Positions 1-8,480 of a stretch of DNA of 64,000 nucleotides are shown here, one piece after another. Location: contig NZ_JAJIRP010000002.1 in assembly GCF_025717555.1 (NCBI RefSeq), positions 186,001 to 250,000 on the forward strand, in the 5' to 3' direction. The DNA comes from Paucibacter sp. B2R-40 (GTDB lineage Bacteria > Pseudomonadota > Gammaproteobacteria > Burkholderiales > Burkholderiaceae_C). The notes beneath the pieces are model-generated. The model worked only from the letters and a program-made list of their open reading frames with translations. It was not told the DNA's origin and ran no database searches. How positions within the stretch are numbered: the first letter of the stretch is position 1; the number at the start of each line of letters is the position of its first letter. A program made the translations under genes and the position numbers.

Positions 1-1180
1 CGGAGGCCATTGCCATCATCAGGCAGATCAGGGCCAAGGCCAGACTCCACTGCAAGAAATACTGCGTCAACAATCGTCGGGCCAACAGTCGGTTCAGCGT
101 TTGACCGCGCGGCATCGCCGGCAGCAGCATCAGCAGCGCCTGCTCGCGGCGGCTGCGATGCAGGCTGGCGGCCAGACCCAGCAGCGGGTTCAAGACCATG
201 CTGACGATGCCGATCTGCAATCCAACGCTGCCATTGCCGCCGAATTCCGACCAATTGGGGGCGTAAAACTGGGCAATTGCTACCGCGCCAATCGCCAGCA
301 GCGCCAGTATGACGGTCAAGGAACCCAGAATGCTGGTCCAGTGCTGATTGCCCCAGCAAGCCAGTTCGGCGCGCGCCAAAACACTGCGCGCTGCGGGCTT
401 GGCATGGGCCAGCAGATAGCGCTCCCACAAGGGCCGCGGCCATGAGAAAAGCCTCGTCAGGGTCAGGCCGGTCTTGCCAAAGTACATGCCGGTAGACAGG
501 CCGCGGGTTTGATCAGCAAAGGCCAAGCGCAGCATTTCGGCCTCGCGGTAGCTCGCTTGATGCGCCGCGCCGCCGTCTTGCAACAAGCGACTCAGCAGCC
601 AAGGCAATAGCAGGCCGGCGACCAAAGCCAAGCTGGCGGGCTGCGCGCCGTACCAATGCAGCACCCCATGCCAAACGCGTAACCACAGCGCATTCACCGG
701 CCACCAAAAGCCAAGGCTGGGCACGATCCAGATCAAAAACCACAGCCGGTACCAGCGCAGCATCGCCGCCACGCTGAGCATCACCACTGCCGCGCCCAAG
801 CCCCAGGCCAGCGGCTGGCCCAGTTGCGAGCCGAACAGCACCGCGCTCGTAGCGCTCAAGACAAGCAGCAGGCCGACCGCGCAGCAGCGCAATCGGGCCA
901 GATGACCGGGCACCAGGCGGGCGGCAGTCGGGTGGTTCTGGCGCCGCAGGCTGGCGAAACTGATGCCCCACAGAATCAGCAGACTCGTCGCGGCGGCGAT
1001 GCCGAGGACTAGGCGCGCCGTGGTCAGGTCGACCATGATTGCGCAAGCAAGGGCCAGCGCCAGCGTCAACAACAGCAGTGCGAGCCACACCCATAGCTCG
1101 CCGGTGTGGCGGCGTTGTTGAAAGGGTGCCAACAAGAGCGGGCTGTAGTTCGACCGTAGCGCGCGCAAGCTCCTCATCAT
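1..1180 (-). CDS. ABC transporter permease, partial (runs off the window)
   Basis: An open frame of 393 codons starts at the ATG at 1180 (overlapping the ATPase stop as ATGA, followed by a second in-frame ATG) and continues without a stop past base 1, so its C-terminus is missing. The product is hydrophobic, with membrane segments near residues 30-50, 55-75, 100-150 and 155-215, then two more near the truncated end, separated by basic stretches. It has no signature motif that names a substrate. Its position directly after an ABC ATPase and a YtrA-type GntR regulator makes it the probable membrane subunit of that exporter. The ATGA overlap indicates translational coupling. Identity as permease is inferred mainly from context and hydrophobicity. 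Confidence 0.75.
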   Translation of the reverse strand, partial: MMRSLRALRSNYSPLLLAPFQQRRHTGELWVWLALLLLTLALALACAIMVDLTTARLVLGIAAATSLLILWGISFASLRRQNHPTAARLVPGHLARLRCCAVGLLLVLSATSAVLFGSQLGQPLAWGLGAAVVMLSVAAMLRWYRLWFLIWIVPSLGFWWPVNALWLRVWHGVLHWYGAQPASLALVAGLLLPWLLSRLLQDGGAAHQASYREAEMLRLAFADQTRGLSTGMYFGKTGLTLTRLFSWPRPLWERYLLAHAKPAARSVLARAELACWGNQHWTSILGSLTVILALLAIGAVAIAQFYAPNWSEFGGNGSVGLQIGIVSMVLNPLLGLAASLHRSRREQALLMLLPAMPRGQTLNRLLARRLLTQYFLQWSLALALICLMMAMAS

Positions 1181-2067
1181 GTCAGCTCCATGAACAGGTC
1201 TTCCAGATTGACGCGCTCGCTGCTCACATCGACCGGCAGTTGCCCGCTGGACGATGAAGACTGCGGATAGCGCACCAAGCAGCGCTCGCGCCCAGCCTCA
1301 AGTGGGCTGCGGCTCAGGGCTTGCAAACCCTCCGCAGCAATCAGCGCTTGCAGCACCGCAGTGGGCCCGCTCAAGGCGCGCACCTCGTCCAGCAACTCAT
1401 CCAGCGGCGCCTGCAAGCCGATGCGGCCTTGCTTCAAAAAGGCCACGTTGAAGGCGACGCGCTCGAGGTCCGACAAGATGTGGGTCGAGAACACCACCGT
1501 CGTGCCACGGTCCAGCACCTGCTCGACCAGCTCGCGCAGGAAGTCGCGCCGCCCGGCGGGGTCAAGGCTGGCCACCGGCTCGTCCAGCACCAAGAGGTCG
1601 GGCTCATGGGCGAGCGCACGGATGATGGACAAGCGCTGCTGCTGGCCGCCGCTGAGCTTGGCGATCGGCTTGTCGCGCGCGATGTCCCAGCGCGACAGCA
1701 AGCCCTCGACCTTGGCCTCGTTCCAGCGTGGATAAAAGCTCTTGAAGTAACGCAGCAGTTGGGCGGGCGTGAAACCCTCGAACAAATCGCTTTGCTGCGG
1801 CACATAGCCGATGCGGGCGCGCCCGGCGTCGTCCAGCTCAGCCGCATTCTGGCCGAACAACTGCACCGCACCGTTTTGCGGCTCGCGCAGGCCCAGCAAG
1901 CTCTCCAGCAAACAAGTCTTGCCTGCGCCATTGCGGCCCAAAAGGCCGACCACTTGGCCCGGCAGCAGCTGCCAGTCCAGACTCTTCAGCACGGCTTGCT
2001 GGCCGAAGCTCAGGCTCAGACCCTGCACCTGCGCGGTGACCGATGTGGATAGCGTGTTTGCGCTCAT
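1177..2067 (-). CDS. ABC transporter ATP-binding protein
   Basis: This 296-residue cytoplasmic ATPase would power the membrane protein encoded just downstream. Walker A GRNGAGKT lies near residue 44, the ABC signature LSGGQQQR near residue 138, Walker B LLVLDEP follows about 20 residues later, and the switch histidine is in STHILSD. The C-terminal 80 residues are a poorly conserved extension, as in many YtrB/CcmA-like drug or bacteriocin exporters. The start ATG overlaps the stop of the GntR gene by four bases (ATGA) and its own stop overlaps the permease start in the same way, so the three genes form one coupled operon. Substrate is unknown; an envelope-stress or antimicrobial export role is suggested only by the YtrA-type regulator. 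Confidence 0.9.
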   Translation of the reverse strand: MSANTLSTSVTAQVQGLSLSFGQQAVLKSLDWQLLPGQVVGLLGRNGAGKTCLLESLLGLREPQNGAVQLFGQNAAELDDAGRARIGYVPQQSDLFEGFTPAQLLRYFKSFYPRWNEAKVEGLLSRWDIARDKPIAKLSGGQQQRLSIIRALAHEPDLLVLDEPVASLDPAGRRDFLRELVEQVLDRGTTVVFSTHILSDLERVAFNVAFLKQGRIGLQAPLDELLDEVRALSGPTAVLQALIAAEGLQALSRSPLEAGRERCLVRYPQSSSSSGQLPVDVSSERVNLEDLFMELT

Positions 2068-2483
2068 GCGGCGCCTCCCTGTTCTTGAATGAGATCTTGA
2101 TTGAGAATTTGTTCAAACAACTGCAATGCTTGGGGAGCCGACACCTCCAACTGATGCACTTCGGCCGCTGCGCGCTCCAGCGTCGGACGCAGCAAGGCGA
2201 TGCGATCGACCGCCGGTTGCGCGCTTTTGTGCTGTGCCGCCACCCGCATCGCCAAGCCGCGCCGGCGCTCCAGCAGCCCCTCGGCTTCGAGCAGGCTGTA
2301 GGCCTTGGAAATCGTCATCGGGTGCACGGCCAAAGCTTGCGCAACCTCGCGCACCGAGGGGATCTCCTGCCCAGCAACCAGCTGCCCGCTGGCCACGCGG
2401 CGCCGCAATTGCTCGACCAACTGCCGATAAATCGGTTCGGTCGAGCCGGTGTTGATTTGAAAGAAAAAGCTGTCGGCACTCAA
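2064..2483 (-). CDS. GntR family transcriptional regulator, YtrA-like
   Basis: This 139-residue protein has an N-terminal GntR winged helix (IYRQLVEQLRRRVASGQL to about residue 75, with SVREVAQALAVHPMTISKAY as the recognition region) and a short C-terminal helical tail of about 50 residues. It lacks the large effector domain of FadR/HutC types, which is the hallmark of the YtrA subfamily. YtrA proteins usually repress the ABC transporter operon they head, and here the ATPase and permease follow with ATGA overlaps. A perfect 10-bp inverted repeat ends just upstream of the start codon and is the likely autoregulatory operator. Confidence 0.88.
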   Translation of the reverse strand: MSADSFFFQINTGSTEPIYRQLVEQLRRRVASGQLVAGQEIPSVREVAQALAVHPMTISKAYSLLEAEGLLERRRGLAMRVAAQHKSAQPAVDRIALLRPTLERAAAEVHQLEVSAPQALQLFEQILNQDLIQEQGGAA

Positions 2484-2494
2484 AGCTGCTCCTG

Positions 2495-2520
2495 ATGTGT
2501 ACTAGCATAGTAGTACACAT
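2495..2520. promoter_or_regulatory. Inverted-repeat operator upstream of the GntR-ABC operon
   Basis: The arms ATGTGTACTA (2495-2504) and TAGTACACAT (2511-2520) are perfect reverse complements separated by GCATAG. The element lies 12 bases upstream of the GntR start codon. YtrA-type GntR regulators bind operators of the GTnnTAnnnnTAnnAC class, which this resembles. Operator function is inferred from symmetry and position. Confidence 0.75.
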
Positions 2521-2623
2521 ATACAGCCTGAGTCAAGCTCTTCAAGCGTATCGATTGCATCAAGTGCTTGTGCGGCGAACTTTGCCGAAGAGGCATGGGC
2601 GCTTCATGTGATGATTCGGCCCC

Positions 2624-4390
2624 ATGCAGAAACCGATCGCTCGCCGCTCACTCATGTCCACTTCTCCGCGCTCATCACTCGACTCCGGATCGCTGCTGGC
2701 CATCTTGCTGGCCTGCACGCTAGCGCCGCTGCTGGCCTTCAACTTGACGCCCTCGGCGACGCTGTTCAATCAGCTCACTGCCCTTGCCGGCTGGGGCTTG
2801 GTGCTGCTGTGCATGGGTGGCCAGCAGGCACCCGCCTGGCGGCTCACGCCGGCGGCCGCAGCGCTGGGCCTATTGGCGCTGGCACCTTGGGCTTCAAAGC
2901 TCTTGGGCAGCTTGCCAACGGCCTTGGCGCTGGCCAATAGCGGCATGCTGTTCGCGGCCTTGGCCCTGCTGCTAGCCGGCCAGGGCCTGCAGCGCAGCGA
3001 GCGGCAGCGTTGGCTGGAGGCGCTGTGCTGGGGCTTGTTGTTGGCTGGGGTCTTGAGTTTGATCGTCAGCCTAGTGCAGGTCTTTATGCCGGCCTGGGCC
3101 GATGGGCATGTGATCGCGCGCTCAGGCATCCCGGGTCGGGCGGTAGGCAATATGCGCCAACCCAATCATCTGGCCAGCCTCTTGATGTGGGCCTGTGTGG
3201 CGGCGGTGTATCTGGCCGACCAGGGTCGCTTCAAATCCTTCGGCGGCAGCTTCGTTTTGCCATTGCTGCTGTTCGGCCTGGTCTTTGCGGTGGTGCTGAG
3301 CGCCTCGCGCACCGGTGTGATCGGCGTGCTGATCTTGGCTGCCTGGGGCGCGCTTGATCGCAAACTGGGCCGCGCGGCCAAGTTATCGCTGATGGCCACA
3401 CCCATGCTGCTGGCCTTGAGTTGGTGGTTGCTGTCGGCCTGGGCGGCCGGCGGCGCGCATGCGCTGGGGGCCGAGTCGCGCCTGGCCGAAGGTGCAGGCT
3501 CGCCGTCACGGCTGGCCATCATCGCCAACGCCTGGAGTCTCTTGAAGGCCAACCCCTGGACGGGCGTCGGCTGGGGCGACTTCAATCTGGCCTGGAGCAT
3601 GACGCCCTTCCCTGATCGGCCGATTGCGTTTTTTGATCACACCCACAATCTCGTGATGCAGTTGGCCGTCGAGTTAGGTCTGCCGCTGAGTTTGGCGATT
3701 TTGGGCTTGCTGGCCTTCTCGCTATGGCGCGCCTTTGCTCTCAGTCGCGCTGCTGGCAGTGCCGACGCGGTGGTGCGGCGCTGTGCTTTCATGCTGGTCT
3801 TGATGATAGGGCTGCACAGCCTGCTGGAGTACCCGCTCTGGTATGCCTACTTTTTGCTGCCGAGCGCTTTCGCCTTCGGCTTGGCGCTCGGCGCGCCCAC
3901 CGATGAAACGCCGCATGCCGACAAAGCAAGCGACAACAGCTGGGTCTGGATTGGAGCCTTGATGCTGGCGACCAGTGCCTACACCACCTGGGAGTATTTG
4001 CGCGTGGTCGATATTTATGCCCCCTCGGCCAACTCGCAGCCATTGACGCAGCGCATCGCCACAGGCCAGGCCACGGCCCTGTTTTCGACCCAGGCCGACT
4101 ATGCCGCCGCCACCTCCTTGCCCGCCAGCCCGGCCACGCTGGGCGCAGCCCAACGGACCGCCCACAACCTGATCGACGCGCGGTTGATGATCGCCTGGGC
4201 CAAATCGCTGCACGCCAACGGAGATACCGACAAGGCCCGTTATGTGGCGCAGCGCCTGCGGGAGTTTCACCATCCAGCCGGCACGGAATGGCTGGAGGAC
4301 TGCGAGCTCACGTTGGAGGCCGGCGCGCTCAAGCCGTTCCAGTGCGAGCCGCCGCTGCGCGACTACAACTGGCGCGAGTTGCGCCGGTGA
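2624..4390 (+). CDS. PglL/Wzy-like O-oligosaccharyltransferase (O-antigen ligase family)
   Basis: This 588-residue inner-membrane protein has about 11-12 membrane segments in the first 420 residues and a soluble C-terminal part. The periplasmic loop contains AESRLAEGAGSPSRLAI, WTGVGWGDFNLAW and, near residue 338, DHTHNLVMQLAVELG, the conserved loop of the Wzy_C/O-antigen ligase family. Length and the extended C-terminal region fit PglL-type O-oligosaccharyltransferases, which move lipid-linked glycans onto periplasmic proteins or pilins. A lipid A-core O-antigen ligase (WaaL) or a polymerase is the alternative; no pilin or glycan synthesis genes are adjacent to decide. Starts at 2624 or 2654 are possible; neither has a clear ribosome binding site. 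It stands alone, convergent with moaC. Confidence 0.8.
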   Translation: MQKPIARRSLMSTSPRSSLDSGSLLAILLACTLAPLLAFNLTPSATLFNQLTALAGWGLVLLCMGGQQAPAWRLTPAAAALGLLALAPWASKLLGSLPTALALANSGMLFAALALLLAGQGLQRSERQRWLEALCWGLLLAGVLSLIVSLVQVFMPAWADGHVIARSGIPGRAVGNMRQPNHLASLLMWACVAAVYLADQGRFKSFGGSFVLPLLLFGLVFAVVLSASRTGVIGVLILAAWGALDRKLGRAAKLSLMATPMLLALSWWLLSAWAAGGAHALGAESRLAEGAGSPSRLAIIANAWSLLKANPWTGVGWGDFNLAWSMTPFPDRPIAFFDHTHNLVMQLAVELGLPLSLAILGLLAFSLWRAFALSRAAGSADAVVRRCAFMLVLMIGLHSLLEYPLWYAYFLLPSAFAFGLALGAPTDETPHADKASDNSWVWIGALMLATSAYTTWEYLRVVDIYAPSANSQPLTQRIATGQATALFSTQADYAAATSLPASPATLGAAQRTAHNLIDARLMIAWAKSLHANGDTDKARYVAQRLREFHHPAGTEWLEDCELTLEAGALKPFQCEPPLRDYNWRELRR

Positions 4391-4391
4391 T

Positions 4392-4871
4392 TCAGCCGGC
4401 CGACCAGTCGCCGCTCTTGCCCCCATGCTTTTCCAGCACGCGGATATCGCCCATCACCATGCCGCGATCAGCGGCCTTGCACATATCGTAAATGGTCAGC
4501 AGGCCGATCTGCACCGAGGTCAAAGCCTCCATCTCGACCCCGGTGCGGCCCAGCGTCTCGACTTGGGCGCGGCACAGCACAGCGTTGGCGGCCACGTCGA
4601 TCTCGAACTCAACCGCCACGCGGGTCAAGGGCAAGGGATGGCAAAGCGGGATCAGATCGGCGCAGCGCTTGGCGGCCTGAATGGCGGCGATGCGGGCGAT
4701 GCCCAAAACATCACCTTTTTTCGCACTGCCACTGGTGATCAATGCTAGGGTGGCGGCTTGCATGCTGATGCGGCCTGCCGCCACCGCAACACGGTGCGTG
4801 ACAGCTTTGGCCGCAACGTCCACCATATGGGCTTGGCCTTGGGCGTCAAAATGAGTGAGTTCTGATGTCAT
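4392..4871 (-). CDS. moaC: Cyclic pyranopterin monophosphate synthase MoaC
   Basis: MoaC converts 3',8-cyclo-7,8-dihydro-GTP to cyclic pyranopterin monophosphate in molybdenum cofactor synthesis. The 159-residue product has the usual family length and key segments: [20 protein letters not shown] (residues 51-70), [11 protein letters not shown] (72-82), [20 protein letters not shown] (111-130) and the catalytic YDMCKA region with Asp129 and Lys132, then [14 protein letters not shown]. The ATG at 4871 matches family length; an ATG 30 bases upstream would add ten unconserved residues. It is a single gene here, with no other moa genes in the window. Confidence 0.95.
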   Translation of the reverse strand: MTSELTHFDAQGQAHMVDVAAKAVTHRVAVAAGRISMQAATLALITSGSAKKGDVLGIARIAAIQAAKRCADLIPLCHPLPLTRVAVEFEIDVAANAVLCRAQVETLGRTGVEMEALTSVQIGLLTIYDMCKAADRGMVMGDIRVLEKHGGKSGDWSAG

Positions 4872-4982
4872 TGCAGGGCGGGTCTCGATGGGCGGCAACA
4901 ATTGGGAAACGATTGTGGGCGCATCATAGAGAGGCTTGACGCTTTTTTGGAGTCTGTGTTGTTGAAGCTATCTGTCAGTTTG

Positions 4983-6569
4983 ATGCGTCGTCCGGGCCGC
5001 TGTGCCGTCAGTTTGTTGGCGGCTGCGGTGCTGAGCATGGGCATGCCTCTCAGCTATGCGCAGGTCAACCTGCCGGCGCTGGGCGACTCGGTATCGCAAG
5101 ATCTCGACCTCGGCACCGAGCGCCGCATTGGCGAGCAGGTGATGCGGCAGATTCGCCCTGATCCAGACTTCCTCGAAGACCCCTTGCTGCTGGAATATCT
5201 GCAGTCGATCTGGGGGCCGCTGGTGACCACCGCCAAGCAACTCGGCAACATCGGCGACGAGACCAGCGAGCGCTTCGCCTGGGAGGTGTTTTTGGTGCGC
5301 GACCGCAGCATCAATGCTTTCGCCCTGCCGGGCGGTTATGTCGGCGTGCATCTGGGCTTGATCGCGATGACGGGTTCGGCCGATGAATTGGCCTCGGTGC
5401 TGGCGCATGAGTTGTCGCATGTAACGCAGCGCCATATCGCCCGGCGCATGGCCGGCGATTCGCGCAACAGCATGCTGGCCTTGGCCGGCTTGGTGGCCGG
5501 CTTGATCGTCGCTTCGCGCACCCACAGCACGGACGTGGCGAACGCAGCCATCGTCGGCAGCCAGGCGGCTGCCGCGCAAGCCTCGCTGAGTTTTTCGCGC
5601 GATATGGAACGCGAGGCCGACCGGGTCGGCTTCACGGTGATGAACCAGGCCGGCTATTCGCCCGCCGGCATGTACAGCATGTTCGATCGCATGGAGCAGG
5701 CCAACCACCTGATGGATTCCGGCGCTTACCCTTATCTGCGCTCCCACCCCTTGACCACCGAGCGTATCGGTGACGCGCGCTTGCGCATGGGCACCATTGA
5801 CTATGAACGCCCAGTCGGCAGCGCAGAACATGCATTGATGGCTGCGCGGGCCAAGGTCTTGATGGACGCGCGGGCCGAGGCCTGGACCGCCTTGCAAAAC
5901 CTGGACGCCGGGGCGCGCGACCAACAGACCAAGGCCAGCGCTGAGAACAAGGGTTATGAGCAACTGGCTGCGCGCTATGCCGGCGCATTGGCTTCGATCA
6001 AGATGCGTGACTTTGCGCGGGCGGAAAACGCCTTGCGCAGCGCCGAGCTGACTTTGAAATTGATGGGCCAGGACCCCAAAGCCGAGCGCATGCTGCGTTA
6101 CTTGCGTGCCGAACTGAATCAGGCGCGCGGTCAGGCCGCCGATGGTTACGCAGCCTTGAAGCCGCTGGCGGGCGAGCGCTCCAGGCCGCTTTTGATTCAA
6201 AAAGCACAGCTGGCTCGTGTCGACACCAATCCAGCCACCGTGCGCGAAGCCGCCGAGGCGCTGCAGACCTATGTGAGCCTGAACCCGATGGACCCCTTGG
6301 CCTGGGCCGAGCTAGGCCAGCTTTGGAGCAAGCTGGACCAACCGCTGCGGGCAGTTCGCGCGCAGGGCGAGGAGCGTGCAGCCATGGGCGATTTGAACGG
6401 CGCCATCGACCGTTTTCGCTCCGGCCTGCGGCAGTCCCGCGGCCGCGATGCCGACCAGGTCGAGGCAGCGGTGATCGACGCGCGCCTGCGCAGCCTGCTG
6501 TACGAGCGGCGTCAACTGCTGGCGGAGATGTATCCGCGCGGCGCGCCGCCGGGCGCCGAGTTGCCCTGA
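4983..6569 (+). CDS. M48 family periplasmic metalloprotease with TPR-like tail (BepA/YfgC-like)
   Basis: This 528-residue protein starts with a signal peptide ending near SYAQ (residues 1-26). The zinc site HELSH is at residues 142-146, and the third ligand lies in SRDMEREADRVGF about 60 residues later, the M48 pattern. The C-terminal half (about 300-528) is alanine-rich and helical, consistent with TPR repeats as in E. coli BepA, which degrades or promotes folding of stalled outer-membrane proteins such as LptD. The ATG at 4983 precedes MRRPGRCAVSLLAAAVL, a proper signal sequence; an upstream in-frame ATG at 4902 would put 27 non-signal residues in front. BepA orthology is inferred from architecture. 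Confidence 0.88.
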   Translation: MRRPGRCAVSLLAAAVLSMGMPLSYAQVNLPALGDSVSQDLDLGTERRIGEQVMRQIRPDPDFLEDPLLLEYLQSIWGPLVTTAKQLGNIGDETSERFAWEVFLVRDRSINAFALPGGYVGVHLGLIAMTGSADELASVLAHELSHVTQRHIARRMAGDSRNSMLALAGLVAGLIVASRTHSTDVANAAIVGSQAAAAQASLSFSRDMEREADRVGFTVMNQAGYSPAGMYSMFDRMEQANHLMDSGAYPYLRSHPLTTERIGDARLRMGTIDYERPVGSAEHALMAARAKVLMDARAEAWTALQNLDAGARDQQTKASAENKGYEQLAARYAGALASIKMRDFARAENALRSAELTLKLMGQDPKAERMLRYLRAELNQARGQAADGYAALKPLAGERSRPLLIQKAQLARVDTNPATVREAAEALQTYVSLNPMDPLAWAELGQLWSKLDQPLRAVRAQGEERAAMGDLNGAIDRFRSGLRQSRGRDADQVEAAVIDARLRSLLYERRQLLAEMYPRGAPPGAELP

Positions 6570-6571
6570 GT

Positions 6572-6928
6572 TCAGTCCGAATCTGGGAACAGGCGCTCGA
6601 ACAAGGTGTCGATCAACATGCCGCACAGGCTGTAAATCAACGAGCCGATCAAGGCGGCCCAAAAGCCGGCCACGTCAAAGCCGCTCAGCAAGCGCGCCGC
6701 CGCCCAGAACATCAAGGCATTGATGACGAACAGGAATAGCCCCAGGCTGACCACCGTAACGGGCAAGGTCAACAGCACCAGGACCGGCCGCAACAAGGTG
6801 TTGAGCAAGCCCAGCACCATCGCCGCGATCAAGGCCGAGCTGAAGCTGGTCACCACCACGCCGGGATACAAATGAGCGACCAGCAGCAAGGCTGCGGCCA
6901 ATAGAAGCCAACGCAAAAGTATCTTCAT
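6572..6928 (-). CDS. Phage holin family protein (4-TM, YvlD-like)
   Basis: This 118-residue protein consists of four closely spaced hydrophobic segments with LLNTLLRPVLVLLTLPVTVV between segments two and three, the signature of the family often labelled 'phage holin family protein' or superfamily IV 4-TMS holin (YvlD in Bacillus). Despite the label, these are chromosomal inner-membrane proteins of unknown function. There are no phage genes nearby. The stop lies two bases from the stop of the converging M48 gene. Confidence 0.85.
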   Translation of the reverse strand: MKILLRWLLLAAALLLVAHLYPGVVVTSFSSALIAAMVLGLLNTLLRPVLVLLTLPVTVVSLGLFLFVINALMFWAAARLLSGFDVAGFWAALIGSLIYSLCGMLIDTLFERLFPDSD

Positions 6929-6980
6929 GGCGCCGAATATACAAGCGAGGCGTGACTTTTTGCAGGGTCTTCGGCTGGGG

Positions 6981-7004
6981 ACTTGCCCCTAAACGGGGGC
7001 AGGT
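6981..7004. other. GC-rich hairpin between YvlD-like gene and riboswitch
   Basis: ACTTGCCCC (6981-6989) pairs with GGGGCAGGT (6996-7004) with one wobble. No gene reads into it from the left and it lacks a strong T run, so it is not an obvious terminator. It could be part of the promoter-proximal leader of the alx transcript. Confidence 0.35.
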
Positions 7005-7016
7005 CTTGCCTTTTGC

Positions 7017-7200
7017 TGGCAGAATGCGGACTTCGAAGGGGGAGTAGCTACGCGGTGCAAGCCGTGGCGGCCGCCCGTCAGTACGGTGTCTGTGAAGATG
7101 CCCGGGCCCCGCAGCCGGCAGTGGATTGATTGTTGTTAGTCAACAGCGCCGTCCCGCAAGACCTTTCGACTCTTGGCCGCGGCTTTGCATTCAGCAGGCG
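7017..7200 (+). ncRNA. yybP-ykoY family (manganese) riboswitch upstream of alx
   Basis: The leader contains the conserved blocks of this RNA family in order: GGGGGAGTAGC (near 7038), GTCAACA (near 7138), CAAGACCTTT (near 7157) and GGCTTTGC (7181-7188). AGAATGC (7021-7027) can pair with GCATTC (7187-7192) to close the outer helix. Known members sense Mn2+ and control efflux genes such as mntP and alx; the downstream gene here is an Alx/TerC homologue, which supports the call. In E. coli alx the switch exposes the ribosome binding site, and the short distance to the start codon here fits translational control. Confidence 0.85.
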
Positions 7201-7234
7201 CGGCTCGATGTTTGGTTTTTTTGCGGGAAATTCA

Positions 7235-8203
7235 ATGGATACGATTGCGCCTGTGTGGCTGTGGTTCTTCTTTGGCGGCTCGGTGCTGGCCGCCCTGTTC
7301 GTCGACTTTGTGGTGCTGCGCAAGCAAGGCGCCCACGAGGTTTCTGTCAAAGAAGCGATCAACTGGTCCCTGGTCTGGGTGGGCTTGAGCCTGGCCTTCA
7401 ACGGCTTGTTCTGGTGGGCCATCAAGGACAGCACAGGTAACGTTGAGTTAGCCAATACCCGCGCCCTGGAGTTCTTGACCGGCTACTTGATCGAAAAGTC
7501 GCTGGCGGTGGACAACATCTTTGTCTTCCTGATGATCTTCACCTATTTCTCGGTGCCGGCCGAGTATCAAAAACGCGTGCTGATGTACGGCATCATCGGC
7601 GCCATCATCCTGCGTACGGTCATGATTCTGGTCGGCAGCTATTTGATTGCCGAGTTCCACTGGGTGCTGTATGTGTTCGGCGCCTTCTTGCTGGTCACCG
7701 GCATCAAGATGTGGTGGGCCGCCGGTCAGGAACCTGATCTTGAGTCCAACCCGGCCTTGAAGCTGCTGCGCCGAACAATGCCAGTGAGCAAGAACTTTGA
7801 CGGCGAGCGCTTCTTCACGCTGGAGAACGGCAAGCGCGTCGCCACGCCGCTGCTGCTGGTGATTGCGCTGATTGGCATGACCGATGTGATCTTCGCGGTG
7901 GATTCGATCCCGGCCATCTTCGCCATCACGGACGATCCCTTCATCGTGTTGACCTCGAACATCTTTGCCATCCTGGGCCTGCGTGCGATGTACTTCCTGC
8001 TGGCCGCGATGGCGACAAAGTTTCATTTGCTCAGCTACGGTTTGGCGGTGGTGCTGGCATTCATCGGTAGCAAGATGATTCTGATCGACATCATCAAGAT
8101 CCCGGTCTTGGTCTCGCTTGGCGCTGTGGTTGCGATCCTGGCTGCGACCATGATCCTGAGCTTGCATACCGCGCCCAAAATATCCAAGGACAGCAAGCAC
8201 TGA
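7235..8203 (+). CDS. alx: Alx/TerC family membrane protein, probable Mn2+ exporter
   Basis: The 322-residue product matches E. coli Alx in length and sequence pattern: FLTGYLIEKSLAVDNIFVFL, FSVPAEYQKRVLMYGIIGAI, FGAFLLVTGIKM, DVIFAVDSIPAIFAITDDPF and LTSNIFAILGLRAMYFLLA, with about nine membrane segments and the acidic intramembrane residues typical of TerC proteins. Alx is reported to export manganese and respond to alkaline pH through its riboswitch; this gene has the matching riboswitch leader. The ATG at 7235 has GCGGGAAA upstream and gives MDTIAPVWLWFFFG; an in-frame ATG at 7208 is the alternative. A terminator follows. Confidence 0.9.
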   Translation: MDTIAPVWLWFFFGGSVLAALFVDFVVLRKQGAHEVSVKEAINWSLVWVGLSLAFNGLFWWAIKDSTGNVELANTRALEFLTGYLIEKSLAVDNIFVFLMIFTYFSVPAEYQKRVLMYGIIGAIILRTVMILVGSYLIAEFHWVLYVFGAFLLVTGIKMWWAAGQEPDLESNPALKLLRRTMPVSKNFDGERFFTLENGKRVATPLLLVIALIGMTDVIFAVDSIPAIFAITDDPFIVLTSNIFAILGLRAMYFLLAAMATKFHLLSYGLAVVLAFIGSKMILIDIIKIPVLVSLGAVVAILAATMILSLHTAPKISKDSKH

Positions 8204-8240
8204 GTCGGCCGGCGGCCCTTGGCCGCCCTCCCCGATAAAA

Positions 8241-8275
8241 GCCCCGTGAAGCTTTCGCTTGCGGGGCCTTTTTTT
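8241..8275 (+). terminator. Rho-independent terminator after alx
   Basis: GCCCCG and CGGGGC with inner AAGC/GCTT pairing around TTTC form a stable hairpin followed by seven T residues. It lies 38 bases past the alx stop. Confidence 0.85.
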
Positions 8276-8292
8276 ACCCTTCGCACGAATCT

Positions 8293-8312
8293 AAATAACA
8301 ATCGTTCGCATT
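8293..8312. promoter_or_regulatory. Putative Fur box upstream of tonB
   Basis: On the minus strand the site reads AATGCGAACGATTGTTATTT, close to the betaproteobacterial Fur consensus (AATGCGAATGATTCTCATTT style). It lies about 170 bases upstream of the tonB-like gene, whose product supports iron uptake. Fur binding is an inference from similarity and context. Confidence 0.6.
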
Positions 8313-8480
8313 AATGCTAGGATAAGGACAAGGCCCAGCAAGGCCGAAATACCCGCAAATTCAAGCGCAAGGCCATTTGTGATTCCCGTACTTGTCACCC
8401 CAACCGCGTCCTCTGCGTCCCGGCGTGCCAGCACCTCGTCGCCCGCCATCAGCACAGCAGCGCACCCGAGCTCAATCCCA

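Noticed and set aside
4968-6200. 410-codon minus-strand open frame opposite the M48 protease gene
   Set aside because: It is a high-GC antisense shadow: composition is His/Gln/Arg-rich without recognisable motifs, and the plus strand has a clear protease.
6572-6928. Prophage signal from a 'phage holin family' label
   Set aside because: The family is a chromosomal 4-TM membrane protein family and no phage genes are nearby.
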